DNA of 64,000 nucleotides, from assembly GCA_016705545.1 (NCBI GenBank), contig JADIYA010000001.1:310001-374000 (forward strand). Direction: 5' to 3'. Shown one piece after another: positions 16,457 to 24,383 of this stretch; the stretch's first letter is position 1; every line of letters begins with the position of its first letter. The notes under the pieces were generated by a model, which saw only the letters and a program-made list of their open reading frames with translations, was not told where the DNA came from and made no database searches. The DNA is from Flavobacteriales bacterium (GTDB taxonomy: Bacteria > Bacteroidota > Bacteroidia > Flavobacteriales_F > PHOS-HE28). A program made the position numbers and the translations under genes.

Positions 16457-17674
16457 TCACGGCATCACGATTCTCTGGACGAACGATCGGCCCTCCGTCG
16501 AAACCTGCACGAGCATCATTCCGCGACAGACAGGCGTGGGTATCGGCTCGCGCCCAGCGCCAACGACGCCTGTTGCCAGAAGAGCACCTTGGGAATTGAA
16601 ACAGGAGTATTGCCCGGACTGTCGCAGGTCGACCCAAATCCGGTCGCCAATGACTTCTATGTACCCAGCGCCTGAAATGGGCTGCGCAACTCCCGTAGCC
16701 GTCGTCACTTCCAGCGTGCACTGCAACGGCGCGTAAAAAGGCGAGCTGCCACTAACGCGCACACGGTAACCGCTTCCTGCATCGATGCCCAACGGCACAA
16801 CGCACGCGATGGTGCCATCAGCATCCGTTGAAACCACCGATCCGATCACCACCGGTGAAGTGAAGGAGCCGCTCGCATCGGAGAGCTCGGCCGTGAAGGT
16901 GACCGGGGCCAGTGGAATACCACCAGTGGAGTACCCGATGTTGAGCGACTCCCCAGGGGCGACGCTCTGTGCATCGGGCTGGCACTGCACATTGTAGATG
17001 AGTGCCAGGTCATCGTACCACGCCTGTGTGCCTTCCACGCTGCCTGCGCTATCGCCTGCGGTGAGGATGAAAAGGAGCCACTCCGGTTGCCAGTCGTTCA
17101 GGTACACGAAGGGCGTGGAGAAGCGCGTCCATTGCGTCACTGGCGAATAGGGCCCTTTCCATGAGGCGCCTGCCACGTAGTTGCTCTCTGTTCCGAATGC
17201 GGGCAGCCGGCCCTCATCGATGTGCAGCAATGCGCCCACATTCGGGCGATCACCGGATCCAGGCGCGGCTTTGTACCAGCCGATCAGGCTATCCGGTCGG
17301 CTGGTCATGGTGGTGCGCCATTGCTCCTGGTCCTGCACGGTGTACATATAGCTGTTGGCCACATCGAGCTCAGCATGCACGCGGCCGTTGGTGAGAAGGC
17401 CATTCGCCGGGCCGACGACGGACCCGATGGTGCGGAGGTTCACGGAATACTGGCCCGTATGGGCATCGTTGCTTCGCCAGCAGAGCTGCGGCACCAGACT
17501 GTTGATGAAGGCGCCGCCGTCGCTGGTCTTGAGCGAGCTCCATTGCTGGGGTTCCTGCGTGGCTTGCCCCGCATTGTCCCACGCCTCGAACGAGACGTTC
17601 TCAGGCTGGGGCTGCGCCATCGAAACATGACTGGCGCTGAGCAATAGGATCGCGGATGGTGTTCTGAATCGCAT
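16457..17674 (-). CDS. Secreted PCMD/CBM-like protein, paralog of the downstream gene
   Basis: A 405-residue protein. The start is placed at the ATG of MRFRTPSAILLLSASHVSMA, which gives a signal peptide; the frame is open further upstream, but that region is antisense to the LOG gene. The domain plan equals the downstream paralog: jelly-roll beginning NVSFEAW with QQWSSLKTSDGG, RPDSLIGWYKAA and TQAWYDDLALIYN, an Ig-like segment (YSTGGIPLAPVTFTAELSD), and a C-terminal sorting-like domain ending in MMLVQVSTEGRSFVQRIVMP. It shares a 54-base intergenic region with the divergent LOG-family gene. The role is probably extracellular binding; no catalytic motif was recognised. Confidence 0.65.
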   Translation of the reverse strand: MRFRTPSAILLLSASHVSMAQPQPENVSFEAWDNAGQATQEPQQWSSLKTSDGGAFINSLVPQLCWRSNDAHTGQYSVNLRTIGSVVGPANGLLTNGRVHAELDVANSYMYTVQDQEQWRTTMTSRPDSLIGWYKAAPGSGDRPNVGALLHIDEGRLPAFGTESNYVAGASWKGPYSPVTQWTRFSTPFVYLNDWQPEWLLFILTAGDSAGSVEGTQAWYDDLALIYNVQCQPDAQSVAPGESLNIGYSTGGIPLAPVTFTAELSDASGSFTSPVVIGSVVSTDADGTIACVVPLGIDAGSGYRVRVSGSSPFYAPLQCTLEVTTATGVAQPISGAGYIEVIGDRIWVDLRQSGQYSCFNSQGALLATGVVGAGREPIPTPVCRGMMLVQVSTEGRSFVQRIVMP

Positions 17675-17715
17675 GCCATCAAGGAACAACCGAAGAGGCC
17701 GCCTTGTTCCCCGGC

Positions 17716-17723
17716 TAGCTTCG
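17716..17723 (+). promoter_or_regulatory. Bacteroidota-type -7 box (leaderless-like)
   Basis: TAGCTTCG resembles TAnnTTTG and ends 5 bases before the ATG at 17729. Confidence 0.3.
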
Positions 17724-17728
17724 CCGCC

Positions 17729-18499
17729 ATGGCATTGCCCCGGAAGGACCAACAGATCGACCTCCGCTTCCTGGAGGGCCCACGCTCCCGGTGGAAGGAA
17801 TTCGTGAGCGTGGTGCGGATCGCCCGCGAGTTCATCTATGGCTTCAGGCACTTGCACTTCGTGGGCCCCTGCGTCACCTTCTTCGGAAGCGCGCGCTTCC
17901 ATGAGGAACACCCCTATTACGGGGCAGCGCGCGAGCTCGCGAAGCGTGTTGGCCGCGTGGGCTTCACCATCATGACGGGGGGCGGGCCCGGCATCATGGA
18001 AGCCGCGAACCGCGGAGCGCGCGATGCGGGCGCTCGAAGCGTCGGCTGCAACATCGTGCTGCCCCATGAACAGCAGCCCAACCCCTACCTCGACGTGAGC
18101 CTCACGTTCCACCGCTTCTTCGTGCGCAAAGTGCTGCTGGTGAAGTACAGCATCTGCTTCGTGGTGATGCCCGGGGGCGCAGGAACCGTGGATGAGCTCT
18201 TCGAGACCATCACCCTGATCCAGACGGGCAAGGTGAAGGACTTCCCGATCCTGCTCTACGGAAAGGAGTATTGGTCCCCTCTGCTCCAGCAGATCGAGAA
18301 AATGGTGGAAGCAGGCACCATCGGCCGAAAGGAGCTCGAGTTCGTCTTCGTTGCAGATAGCGTTGACGAAGCCACCGACCTCCTTCAGGAGCGACTCTTG
18401 GTGATGTGGCAACGGGCACGCGGCCGGAAAGACTCGCCCAAGTGGTGGTTCCTTGAAGACCGTGTAAACGGCAGGTTAAGCAAAGGGGCCAAGGGCTAA
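17729..18499 (+). CDS. LOG-family (TIGR00730) nucleotide phosphoribohydrolase
   Basis: A 256-residue cytosolic Rossmann-fold protein. The LOG family hydrolyses nucleoside 5'-monophosphates to base plus ribose 5-phosphate; plant members activate cytokinins, and bacterial relatives are annotated as AMP nucleosidase-like. Motifs visible are GPCVTFFGSAR in the first strand, TGGGPGIMEAANRGA, and the family-defining PGGAGTVDELFE at about residues 149-160. The N-terminal ~45 residues extend the fold slightly. It is divergently transcribed from the secreted-protein gene at 16457, and no operon partner follows. The physiological substrate cannot be told from sequence. Confidence 0.88.
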   Translation: MALPRKDQQIDLRFLEGPRSRWKEFVSVVRIAREFIYGFRHLHFVGPCVTFFGSARFHEEHPYYGAARELAKRVGRVGFTIMTGGGPGIMEAANRGARDAGARSVGCNIVLPHEQQPNPYLDVSLTFHRFFVRKVLLVKYSICFVVMPGGAGTVDELFETITLIQTGKVKDFPILLYGKEYWSPLLQQIEKMVEAGTIGRKELEFVFVADSVDEATDLLQERLLVMWQRARGRKDSPKWWFLEDRVNGRLSKGAKG

Positions 18500-18543
18500 C
18501 GGATCCTTAACGGTCAAACAAGGGCTTCCTAACAGGCCGCTGG

Positions 18544-18551
18544 GACTTTTG
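18544..18551 (+). promoter_or_regulatory. Bacteroidota-type -7 box before TonB receptor gene
   Basis: GACTTTTG matches the TAnnTTTG consensus at five of six positions, 36 bases upstream of the start codon at 18588. A TTG element at -33 was not clearly found. Confidence 0.35.
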
Positions 18552-18587
18552 CGCCGCGAATGGTGATTCACACTGTTCGCTTATGCG

Positions 18588-21398
18588 ATGTACCGAACCC
18601 TGCTGCTCTTACTTGCTGCATTCCTTTCCTTCAGCCTGCTCGGGCAGAAGGGCACCGTTTCCGGCACCATCACCACGGTGGAAGGCGGCAAGCTGCAGCC
18701 CATGCCCTTCGTGAACGTGCTGCTCAAGGGCACGAGCACTGGCGCCACCACCGACCTCGACGGCAAATACAGCTTCCAGACGGATCCTGGCGCCTACACC
18801 TTGCAGGTGAGCTTCGTGGGATTCGAGCCGATGGAGCGCGCCATCACCGTTTCGGCTGGCGCCACCACCCGGGCCGATTTGGAACTGAAAGGCCAGGCTA
18901 TCGCCATCGGTGAAGTGGAAGTAGTGACCACCAAGCGCACCGAGACCGAGGCCGCCGTGGTGATGGAGACCCGCAAGAGCGAGCAAGTGGTGAACGGCGT
19001 GGGCCGCGAGCAGATCAGCAAGAGCCAGGACCGCACCGCTGGCGATGTGGTGAAGCGCATCCCCGGCGTTACCATGGTGGGCGACCGCTTCGTGATGATC
19101 CGAGGGCTGGCGGACCGTTACAACACGGTGATGCTGAACGATGTGATCGCGCCGAGCCTCGAGCCCGATAAGCGCGCCTTCAGCTTCGATGTGCTGCCCA
19201 GCGGCGCGCTGGACCGCGTGATGATCTACAAGAGCGGCGCGCCCGAACTGCCTGGCGAGTTCGCTGGCGGCGTGATCAAGCTCTACACCGTGAACGTGCC
19301 CGACTCGAACCTCACTCGTGTGGACTACGGCATGTCCTACCGCAACGGGACCACATTCAACGACTTCTACAACAGCCAGCGCAGCAGCACCGATGCGCTC
19401 GGATTCGACGACGGCCTGCGTCAACTCCCGAATGCCTTCCCCAGCGACCTGCGCGGCGTGAGCGCTCAAGGCTTGCAGACTGCAGGCCGCGCACTGGCCA
19501 ACAATTGGAGCGCTGAGCGCACCACTGCAAATCCCGACCAGCGCTTCAGCCTGCTGCTCGCCCGCCGCATCGGCAAAGGCGAAGGGCGCGTGCGCGGTGG
19601 CAATGTCACCAGCCTGAGCTACAGCGACACCCGCTTGAGCTACACCGCCAAGAACTACAACTACAACGTGTTCGATCCTGTTGCCGGTCGGAGCGACAGC
19701 ATCTACAACTACAGCGATAACGAGAACATCCGCCAGGTGCGCGTGAGCGTGCTGAGCAACTTCAGCCTGCTCCTGGGCAATCGCAGCAAGGTCGAGTTCC
19801 GCAATCTCTTCACCCAGCAGGGCACCGACCAGGCCACCTTGCGCACGGGCCGCAACTTCGAGGAGCAATTCGAGGTGAAGAACTACGCCTTCCGCTACCA
19901 GCAGCGCACCATCTATAGCGGCCAGCTGCATGGCAGCCATGAGATCAAGAGCGATGTGAGCAAATTGGAGTGGACCGCCGGTTATGGCCTTGCCTGGAGC
20001 AAGGAGCCCGACTTCCGCCGCATCCGCACCGTGCGAGACATCAACACCACCGACGCGAACACGCCGTTCCAGACCATTATCCCGCCGGGCGCCACCACCC
20101 TCGATGCCGGACGCTTCTTCTCCGACATGGATGAGCAGATGAAGACCGGCCGCCTCGACTACGAGCACAAGCTGAGCGGCGAGAAGATCAGCGTGAAGCT
20201 GCGCATGGGCGCCTACGCCGAATTGAAGGACCGCTCATTCGAGGCGCGCTGGATGAGCTTCCGCGCCGCCAACCTGATCACGTACGACCAGAGCCTCGCC
20301 TATGCACCGCTCGACCAGGTATTCGCGGAGGGGAACATCAACCCCACCACCGGCTTCCGTTTGGAGGAGGGCACCAACCCGAGCGACCGGTACACCGCAT
20401 CGAACAAGCTCTTTGCGGCCTATGCCGGCGGCACCTTGAGCATTGCCACGAATACCACCATCACTGCAGGTGTGCGCGCCGAGCACAACACGCAGGAATT
20501 GCAGAGCCGCACCTTCGGCGGGCGGCGCGTGCTGGTGAACAATCCGGTGCTCAGCATCCTGCCATCGATCAACGCATCGCGCAGCATCACGGAGCGCGCG
20601 CAGATCCGCCTGGGCTATGCGGAGACCGTGAACCGCCCCGAGTTCCGCGAGCTGGCGCCCTTCGCCTTCTATGACTTCAGCTTCAACAATGTGCTGCGCG
20701 GCAACGACAGCCTGCAGGTGGCCACCGTGCGCAACGCCGACATCCGTTACGAATTCTACCCCAGCACCTCCGAGATCATCAGCGTGGGCGCCTTCTACAA
20801 GCAGTTCACGAACCCCATTGAGATGTTCTTCCTGCCCGGTGCGGGCAGCGGCGGCACGCGCAACTTCACCTTCGGCAATGCGCGCAGCGCCACCAGCGTG
20901 GGCGTGGAGCTCGAAGGACGCCGTTCGCTTAGCTCCTTGTTCACCGAAGGCGTGATGAGCCGCATCGGCATCATGGTGAACGCCGCGTACATCGTTACGG
21001 AAGTTGACCTCGGCAGCGAGGCCGCCGGTCAGAAGCAGCAGCGCCCCCTCATGGGACAGAGCCCCTACATCGTGAACGCCGGCCTCTACTACCAGGACCG
21101 CGAGCGCCGTGTGCAGGGCAGCATCCTGTACAACGTGATCGGCCCGCGCCTCTTCGCTGTGGGCACCTACGGCACGCCTGACATCTACGAGATGCCGCGC
21201 AACGTGATCGACCTCGCCGTGACCAAGGGCTTCGGCAAGCGCTTCGAGCTGAAGCTGGCCGCACAGGACATCCTGAATCAGCGCGTGCTCCTGCTCCAGG
21301 ACAGCAACGACGATGGCCGCATCGGCCAGCAGGATGAGCAGATCATGAGCTTCCGCCGAGGCGCCTACTTCACCGTGGGCATTGGCGCGCGCTTCTGA
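18588..21398 (+). CDS. SusC-like TonB-dependent outer-membrane receptor
   Basis: A 936-residue protein with a signal peptide (MYRTLLLLLAAFLSFSLLGQ). A carboxypeptidase-regulatory-like domain spans ~22-105 (GTVSGTITTVEGGKLQPMPF). A plug domain spans ~125-240 (RIPGVTMVGDRFVMIRGLAD, then GAPELPGEFAGGVI). A ~690-residue beta-barrel ends in the aromatic terminal strand YFTVGIGARF. It should import a ligand across the outer membrane with TonB energy. Its downstream partner at 21525 encodes a lipoprotein with a CTDPSALNYD-type repeat and a parallel-beta domain. Such receptor/lipoprotein pairs are common in Bacteroidota, but this lipoprotein is not a SusD fold. The substrate is unknown. Confidence 0.9.
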   Translation: MYRTLLLLLAAFLSFSLLGQKGTVSGTITTVEGGKLQPMPFVNVLLKGTSTGATTDLDGKYSFQTDPGAYTLQVSFVGFEPMERAITVSAGATTRADLELKGQAIAIGEVEVVTTKRTETEAAVVMETRKSEQVVNGVGREQISKSQDRTAGDVVKRIPGVTMVGDRFVMIRGLADRYNTVMLNDVIAPSLEPDKRAFSFDVLPSGALDRVMIYKSGAPELPGEFAGGVIKLYTVNVPDSNLTRVDYGMSYRNGTTFNDFYNSQRSSTDALGFDDGLRQLPNAFPSDLRGVSAQGLQTAGRALANNWSAERTTANPDQRFSLLLARRIGKGEGRVRGGNVTSLSYSDTRLSYTAKNYNYNVFDPVAGRSDSIYNYSDNENIRQVRVSVLSNFSLLLGNRSKVEFRNLFTQQGTDQATLRTGRNFEEQFEVKNYAFRYQQRTIYSGQLHGSHEIKSDVSKLEWTAGYGLAWSKEPDFRRIRTVRDINTTDANTPFQTIIPPGATTLDAGRFFSDMDEQMKTGRLDYEHKLSGEKISVKLRMGAYAELKDRSFEARWMSFRAANLITYDQSLAYAPLDQVFAEGNINPTTGFRLEEGTNPSDRYTASNKLFAAYAGGTLSIATNTTITAGVRAEHNTQELQSRTFGGRRVLVNNPVLSILPSINASRSITERAQIRLGYAETVNRPEFRELAPFAFYDFSFNNVLRGNDSLQVATVRNADIRYEFYPSTSEIISVGAFYKQFTNPIEMFFLPGAGSGGTRNFTFGNARSATSVGVELEGRRSLSSLFTEGVMSRIGIMVNAAYIVTEVDLGSEAAGQKQQRPLMGQSPYIVNAGLYYQDRERRVQGSILYNVIGPRLFAVGTYGTPDIYEMPRNVIDLAVTKGFGKRFELKLAAQDILNQRVLLLQDSNDDGRIGQQDEQIMSFRRGAYFTVGIGARF

Positions 21399-21430
21399 TA
21401 CCGGAGCCGCCTTCACTTAACGAAACGATA

Positions 21431-21450
21431 ATGCGATTTCGCAATCGCAT
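21431..21450 (+). promoter_or_regulatory. Perfect hairpin between receptor and lipoprotein genes
   Basis: ATGCGATT at 21431-21438 and AATCGCAT at 21443-21450 pair perfectly over 8 bases around a TCGC loop. The following bases (AACGCTCCGG) are not T-rich, so it is not a standard terminator. It sits in the 126-base gap between two co-oriented genes and could stabilise or attenuate the transcript, or be a dyad operator. Confidence 0.4.
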
Positions 21451-21524
21451 AACGCTCCGGTGATCGCTGCCTAACGCTGCGAGCCTCACTTCGCAGCGCG
21501 AAAACGAAACGCAAACAGACGAAC

Positions 21525-22958
21525 ATGAACCTCTGGAAGAACCATACGCTGAGCCTGCTGATGCTGGGCACCGTGGCCGTTGCCCTGCCGGCCTGCAAGA
21601 AGAAGGAAGGCTGCACCGATCCCTCCGCACTGAACTACGATGCTGATGCGGACAAGGACTGCTGCTGCGAATACGCGACACTCCGCCAGTTCACCGTGAC
21701 CGACCTCGGCGGCGGCGTGAACCAAGTGGAAGGCGAGACGGATGTGGACTTCACCTTCAGCAGCGACAAGAAGTGGCTGATGAAGGGCTTCCTCTACGTG
21801 AACAGCGGCGCCACGCTCACCGTGCAACCCGGAACCATCGTGAAGGGCGATAAGGACAGCAAGGGCACCTTGATCGTTCGCCGCGGCGGCAAGCTCAATG
21901 CAGATGGCACCGCGAGCAACCCCATCGTGTTCACCAGCAACCAGCCCGTTGGAACGCGCAGCTACGGCGATTGGGGCGGCATCGTGCTCTGCGGGCGTGC
22001 TCCGCACAACCAGCCGAGCGACCCCGTAATCGAAGGCGGACCCGATGCCTCATTCGGCGGCTCCGACGCGAATGACAACAGCGGCATCCTCCGCTACGTG
22101 CGCATCGAATTCTGCGGCATCGCCTTCCAACCCAACCAGGAGATCAACGGGCTCACCTTGGGAGCCGTGGGCAGCGGCACCACCATCGACTATGTGCAGG
22201 TGAGCTACAGCGGAGACGACAGCTACGAGTGGTTCGGCGGTAAGGTGAACGCCAAGCACATCATCGCATTCCGCGGCTGGGACGATGACTTCGACCAGGA
22301 CTTCGGCTGGCAGGGCAAAGTGCAGTGGGCCGTGAGCCTGCGCGACCCCGCTATCGCTGATCAGAGCAGCAGCAACGGATTCGAGTGCGACAACGATGCC
22401 GCCGGCAATGCCGCATCGCCCTACAGCCAGGGCACCTGGAGCAACGTGAGCATCTTCGGCCCACAGGTAAGCCCGGCACCGAACAGCCTCTACAAGCGCG
22501 CACTGCACCTGCGCCGCAATACCCAGACCCGCGTGTTCAATAGCGTCTTCGCTGGCTACCCAACGGGACTGTACATCGATGGCAACAGCACGCAGGCCAA
22601 CGCCACTAACGGCGACCTGATGTTCCGTGGCAACGTGCTCGCAGGGATGGGCACCGCCATCGACGCGCCCTCTGGCCAGACATGGGACGCCGCTGCGGCC
22701 ACGGCTTGGTTCAATACGGCCGGCTGGGGCAACTCCGTGCTCGCCAACAACTCGGACCTGATGGTGAACGATCCCTTCAACCTGAGCAATCCCAATTTCC
22801 GCCCCGACGCTGGCAGCCCGCTATTGAGCGGCGCCAACTTCAGCTGGAGCCCGATCACCGACAGCTTCTTCACGGCGACCACGTACCGCGGCGCCTTCGG
22901 CAGCGAGGATTGGACCGCTGGCTGGGCCAACTGGGACCCGCAGAACACCCCTTACTGA
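21525..22958 (+). CDS. Surface lipoprotein with right-handed beta-helix-like domain
   Basis: A 477-residue lipoprotein: the lipobox is LPAC with the modified cysteine at residue 24, followed by lysines. A short cysteine-rich element (CTDPSALNYDAD) of the kind often found near T9SS cargo comes next. The rest has the repetitive strands of a parallel beta-helix (LTVQPGTIVKGDKDSKGTLI, GDWGGIVLCGRAPHN, NNSDLMVNDPFNLS). No sorting domain is visible at the C-terminus (WDPQNTPY). It immediately follows the TonB receptor gene and probably acts with it at the outer membrane, in ligand capture or as an accessory. The family is widespread but uncharacterised. Confidence 0.75.
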   Translation: MNLWKNHTLSLLMLGTVAVALPACKKKEGCTDPSALNYDADADKDCCCEYATLRQFTVTDLGGGVNQVEGETDVDFTFSSDKKWLMKGFLYVNSGATLTVQPGTIVKGDKDSKGTLIVRRGGKLNADGTASNPIVFTSNQPVGTRSYGDWGGIVLCGRAPHNQPSDPVIEGGPDASFGGSDANDNSGILRYVRIEFCGIAFQPNQEINGLTLGAVGSGTTIDYVQVSYSGDDSYEWFGGKVNAKHIIAFRGWDDDFDQDFGWQGKVQWAVSLRDPAIADQSSSNGFECDNDAAGNAASPYSQGTWSNVSIFGPQVSPAPNSLYKRALHLRRNTQTRVFNSVFAGYPTGLYIDGNSTQANATNGDLMFRGNVLAGMGTAIDAPSGQTWDAAAATAWFNTAGWGNSVLANNSDLMVNDPFNLSNPNFRPDAGSPLLSGANFSWSPITDSFFTATTYRGAFGSEDWTAGWANWDPQNTPY

Positions 22959-23371
22959 GTCCGGTACATCGCAAACACCCACTCAGTTGTTGGAGGGCCT
23001 CGCGCAAGCGGGGCCTTCCTCGTTTTGTGCATCTCCATAGGGCAAGCGAGCCGTCTGCGCTGCGGCCCATTGATGCGCTGGCCATTCGGAACTCAGGGAC
23101 CAGCATTCGCCATGACCAGCAATGGATGGCCCGCTGAAGGCCTCTACGGTTATAGCCGTACCGAATGCAGGTGCTTACCGTATGGCCTGGCGGCTGCACA
23201 AGGCCTCCTTTTGCGCCGTGCGAAACCAGATTGGAGCGAATCACTTGCGACAGGCCGCCATTGCAGGGCCTCGCAAACCTCGAACCTGACGATCGCCCTT
23301 GACTTGGAACGCCGCATCTCATCACCTTCCCCCGCCGAAAAACAAACCGCCATTCACACACCACCCCAGCC
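22959..23371. other. 413-base stretch without a credible gene
   Basis: It holds the terminator at 22996-23026 and then about 340 bases with no protein-like reading frame. A short imperfect dyad (TACGG...CCGTA at 23145-23160) lies in it. The region immediately before the next start (CACACCACCCCAGCC) shows no recognised promoter element. Confidence 0.5.
22996..23026 (+). terminator. Rho-independent terminator after lipoprotein gene
   Basis: GGCCTCGC at 22996-23003 pairs with GCGGGGCC at 23008-23015 (one G-T pair) around a GCAA tetraloop, followed by TTCCTCGTTTT. Confidence 0.75.
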
Positions 23372-24358
23372 ATGAAGCCTTCGATCCTCCTCTTCGCCGC
23401 CATGCTCGCTGCCATTAGCGCTCAGGCCACCGTGCGCACCGTGAGCAACTCGCCGAGCCAACCGGCGCAATACAGCAGCCTGCAAGTGGCCATTGATGCG
23501 GCCGTGAACGGCGATACACTCTACGTGTTGGGCACAGGCACAGCCTACCCGGCGATCACCATCGACAAGCAGCTCACCATCATCGGCTCCGGTTACGCTC
23601 CTCCCGCGCCCGCGCAGCCCACGGTGATCTCCACCATCTACCTGTACAGCAATGCCGGTGGCTCCAAGCTCTCGAGCATCGATGCCAACAGCACCATCTA
23701 CATCTACTGCAGCGACGTCACCTTGGAGCGCTCACGGATCTACTATATCGCTCCGCAAGTAGCTGGGCTGAACAACCTGGTAATCCGGCACAACTACATC
23801 TACTACGCGGGCTTCAACAATGCCAACAGCGTGCTCTTCGCGAACAACATCGTGCACTCGGGCGGCTACATCCAGACCTCCAACTCCGCCTCGGTGCTGA
23901 TTACCAACAACCTCTTCATCAGCTACTACTGGCATGCATTGAATACGATCTCGAATGCGCTGGTCACCAACAACATCTTCTGGCAGAGCCTTCCTGGGGA
24001 CGCCTCCGTTACAGGCTGCACCTACAGCAACAACATCAGCTACCAGACCGCGAACGATAACATCCCCTTCGGCACCAACGGCGGTTCCGGCAACCTGGTA
24101 GGCGTGAACCCGCAATTCACGAATGCTCCGAACAATACGCTGAACTTCGCTTACAACTACGATCTGCTGCCAGGTTCCGCTGGGAACAACGCTGGCACCG
24201 ATGGCACGGACATCGGCATTTACGGCGGACCGGCGCCATGGCCCAACCAGAATGGCGTGGCCCGCATCCCGCGCGTGCGCGAGTTCAACCTGCAATTCAG
24301 CCAAGTGCCTCAAGGCGGCACCGTGAACGCCACCGTGAAGGCCAACAAGGAGAACTGA
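23372..24358 (+). CDS. Secreted right-handed beta-helix protein
   Basis: A 328-residue exported protein (MKPSILLFAAMLAAISAQA signal). It begins with the pectate-lyase-like start QYSSLQVAIDAAVNGDTLYV, then LTIIGSGYAPP, and continues with short Asn-rich rungs (NNLFISYYWHALNTI, VTNNIFWQSLPGD, CTYSNNISYQ). It ends with a family-typical tail, VPQGGTVNATVKANKEN. This is a parallel beta-helix protein, with no catalytic aspartate cluster that I can identify. It lies 25 bases upstream of a giant repeat protein; the same pairing of beta-helix and EYW/EYF-repeat genes recurs at 51829-54899, which suggests a functional link. No T9SS type A domain is apparent. Confidence 0.7.
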   Translation: MKPSILLFAAMLAAISAQATVRTVSNSPSQPAQYSSLQVAIDAAVNGDTLYVLGTGTAYPAITIDKQLTIIGSGYAPPAPAQPTVISTIYLYSNAGGSKLSSIDANSTIYIYCSDVTLERSRIYYIAPQVAGLNNLVIRHNYIYYAGFNNANSVLFANNIVHSGGYIQTSNSASVLITNNLFISYYWHALNTISNALVTNNIFWQSLPGDASVTGCTYSNNISYQTANDNIPFGTNGGSGNLVGVNPQFTNAPNNTLNFAYNYDLLPGSAGNNAGTDGTDIGIYGGPAPWPNQNGVARIPRVREFNLQFSQVPQGGTVNATVKANKEN

Positions 24359-24383
24359 GCACGCATCTGTTCCGAACCGAACC

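Noticed and set aside
16457..18412. 651-residue frame reading through the LOG gene on the opposite strand
   Set aside because: Only the part from 17674 has a signal peptide and domain similarity to its paralog; the rest is antisense to the LOG gene.
18565..18590. ATTCAC...GCGATG just before the TonB receptor gene as a motif copy
   Set aside because: The spacing is 21 and the second half overlaps the start codon, so it cannot act as a promoter for this gene.
18609..20168. 519-residue minus-strand frame antisense to the TonB receptor
   Set aside because: Ala/His-rich shadow of a well-supported receptor gene.
21409..21450. CTTCAC...GCGAT upstream of the lipoprotein gene as another copy of the two-part motif
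   Set aside because: The distance is 24-25 rather than 23, the first base is C and the flanking CC bases are missing; the CGAT half is also part of the hairpin.
23025..23371. A 116-codon open frame in the gap after the lipoprotein terminator
   Set aside because: No signal peptide, no recognisable domain, irregular composition, and it runs into the next gene's start.
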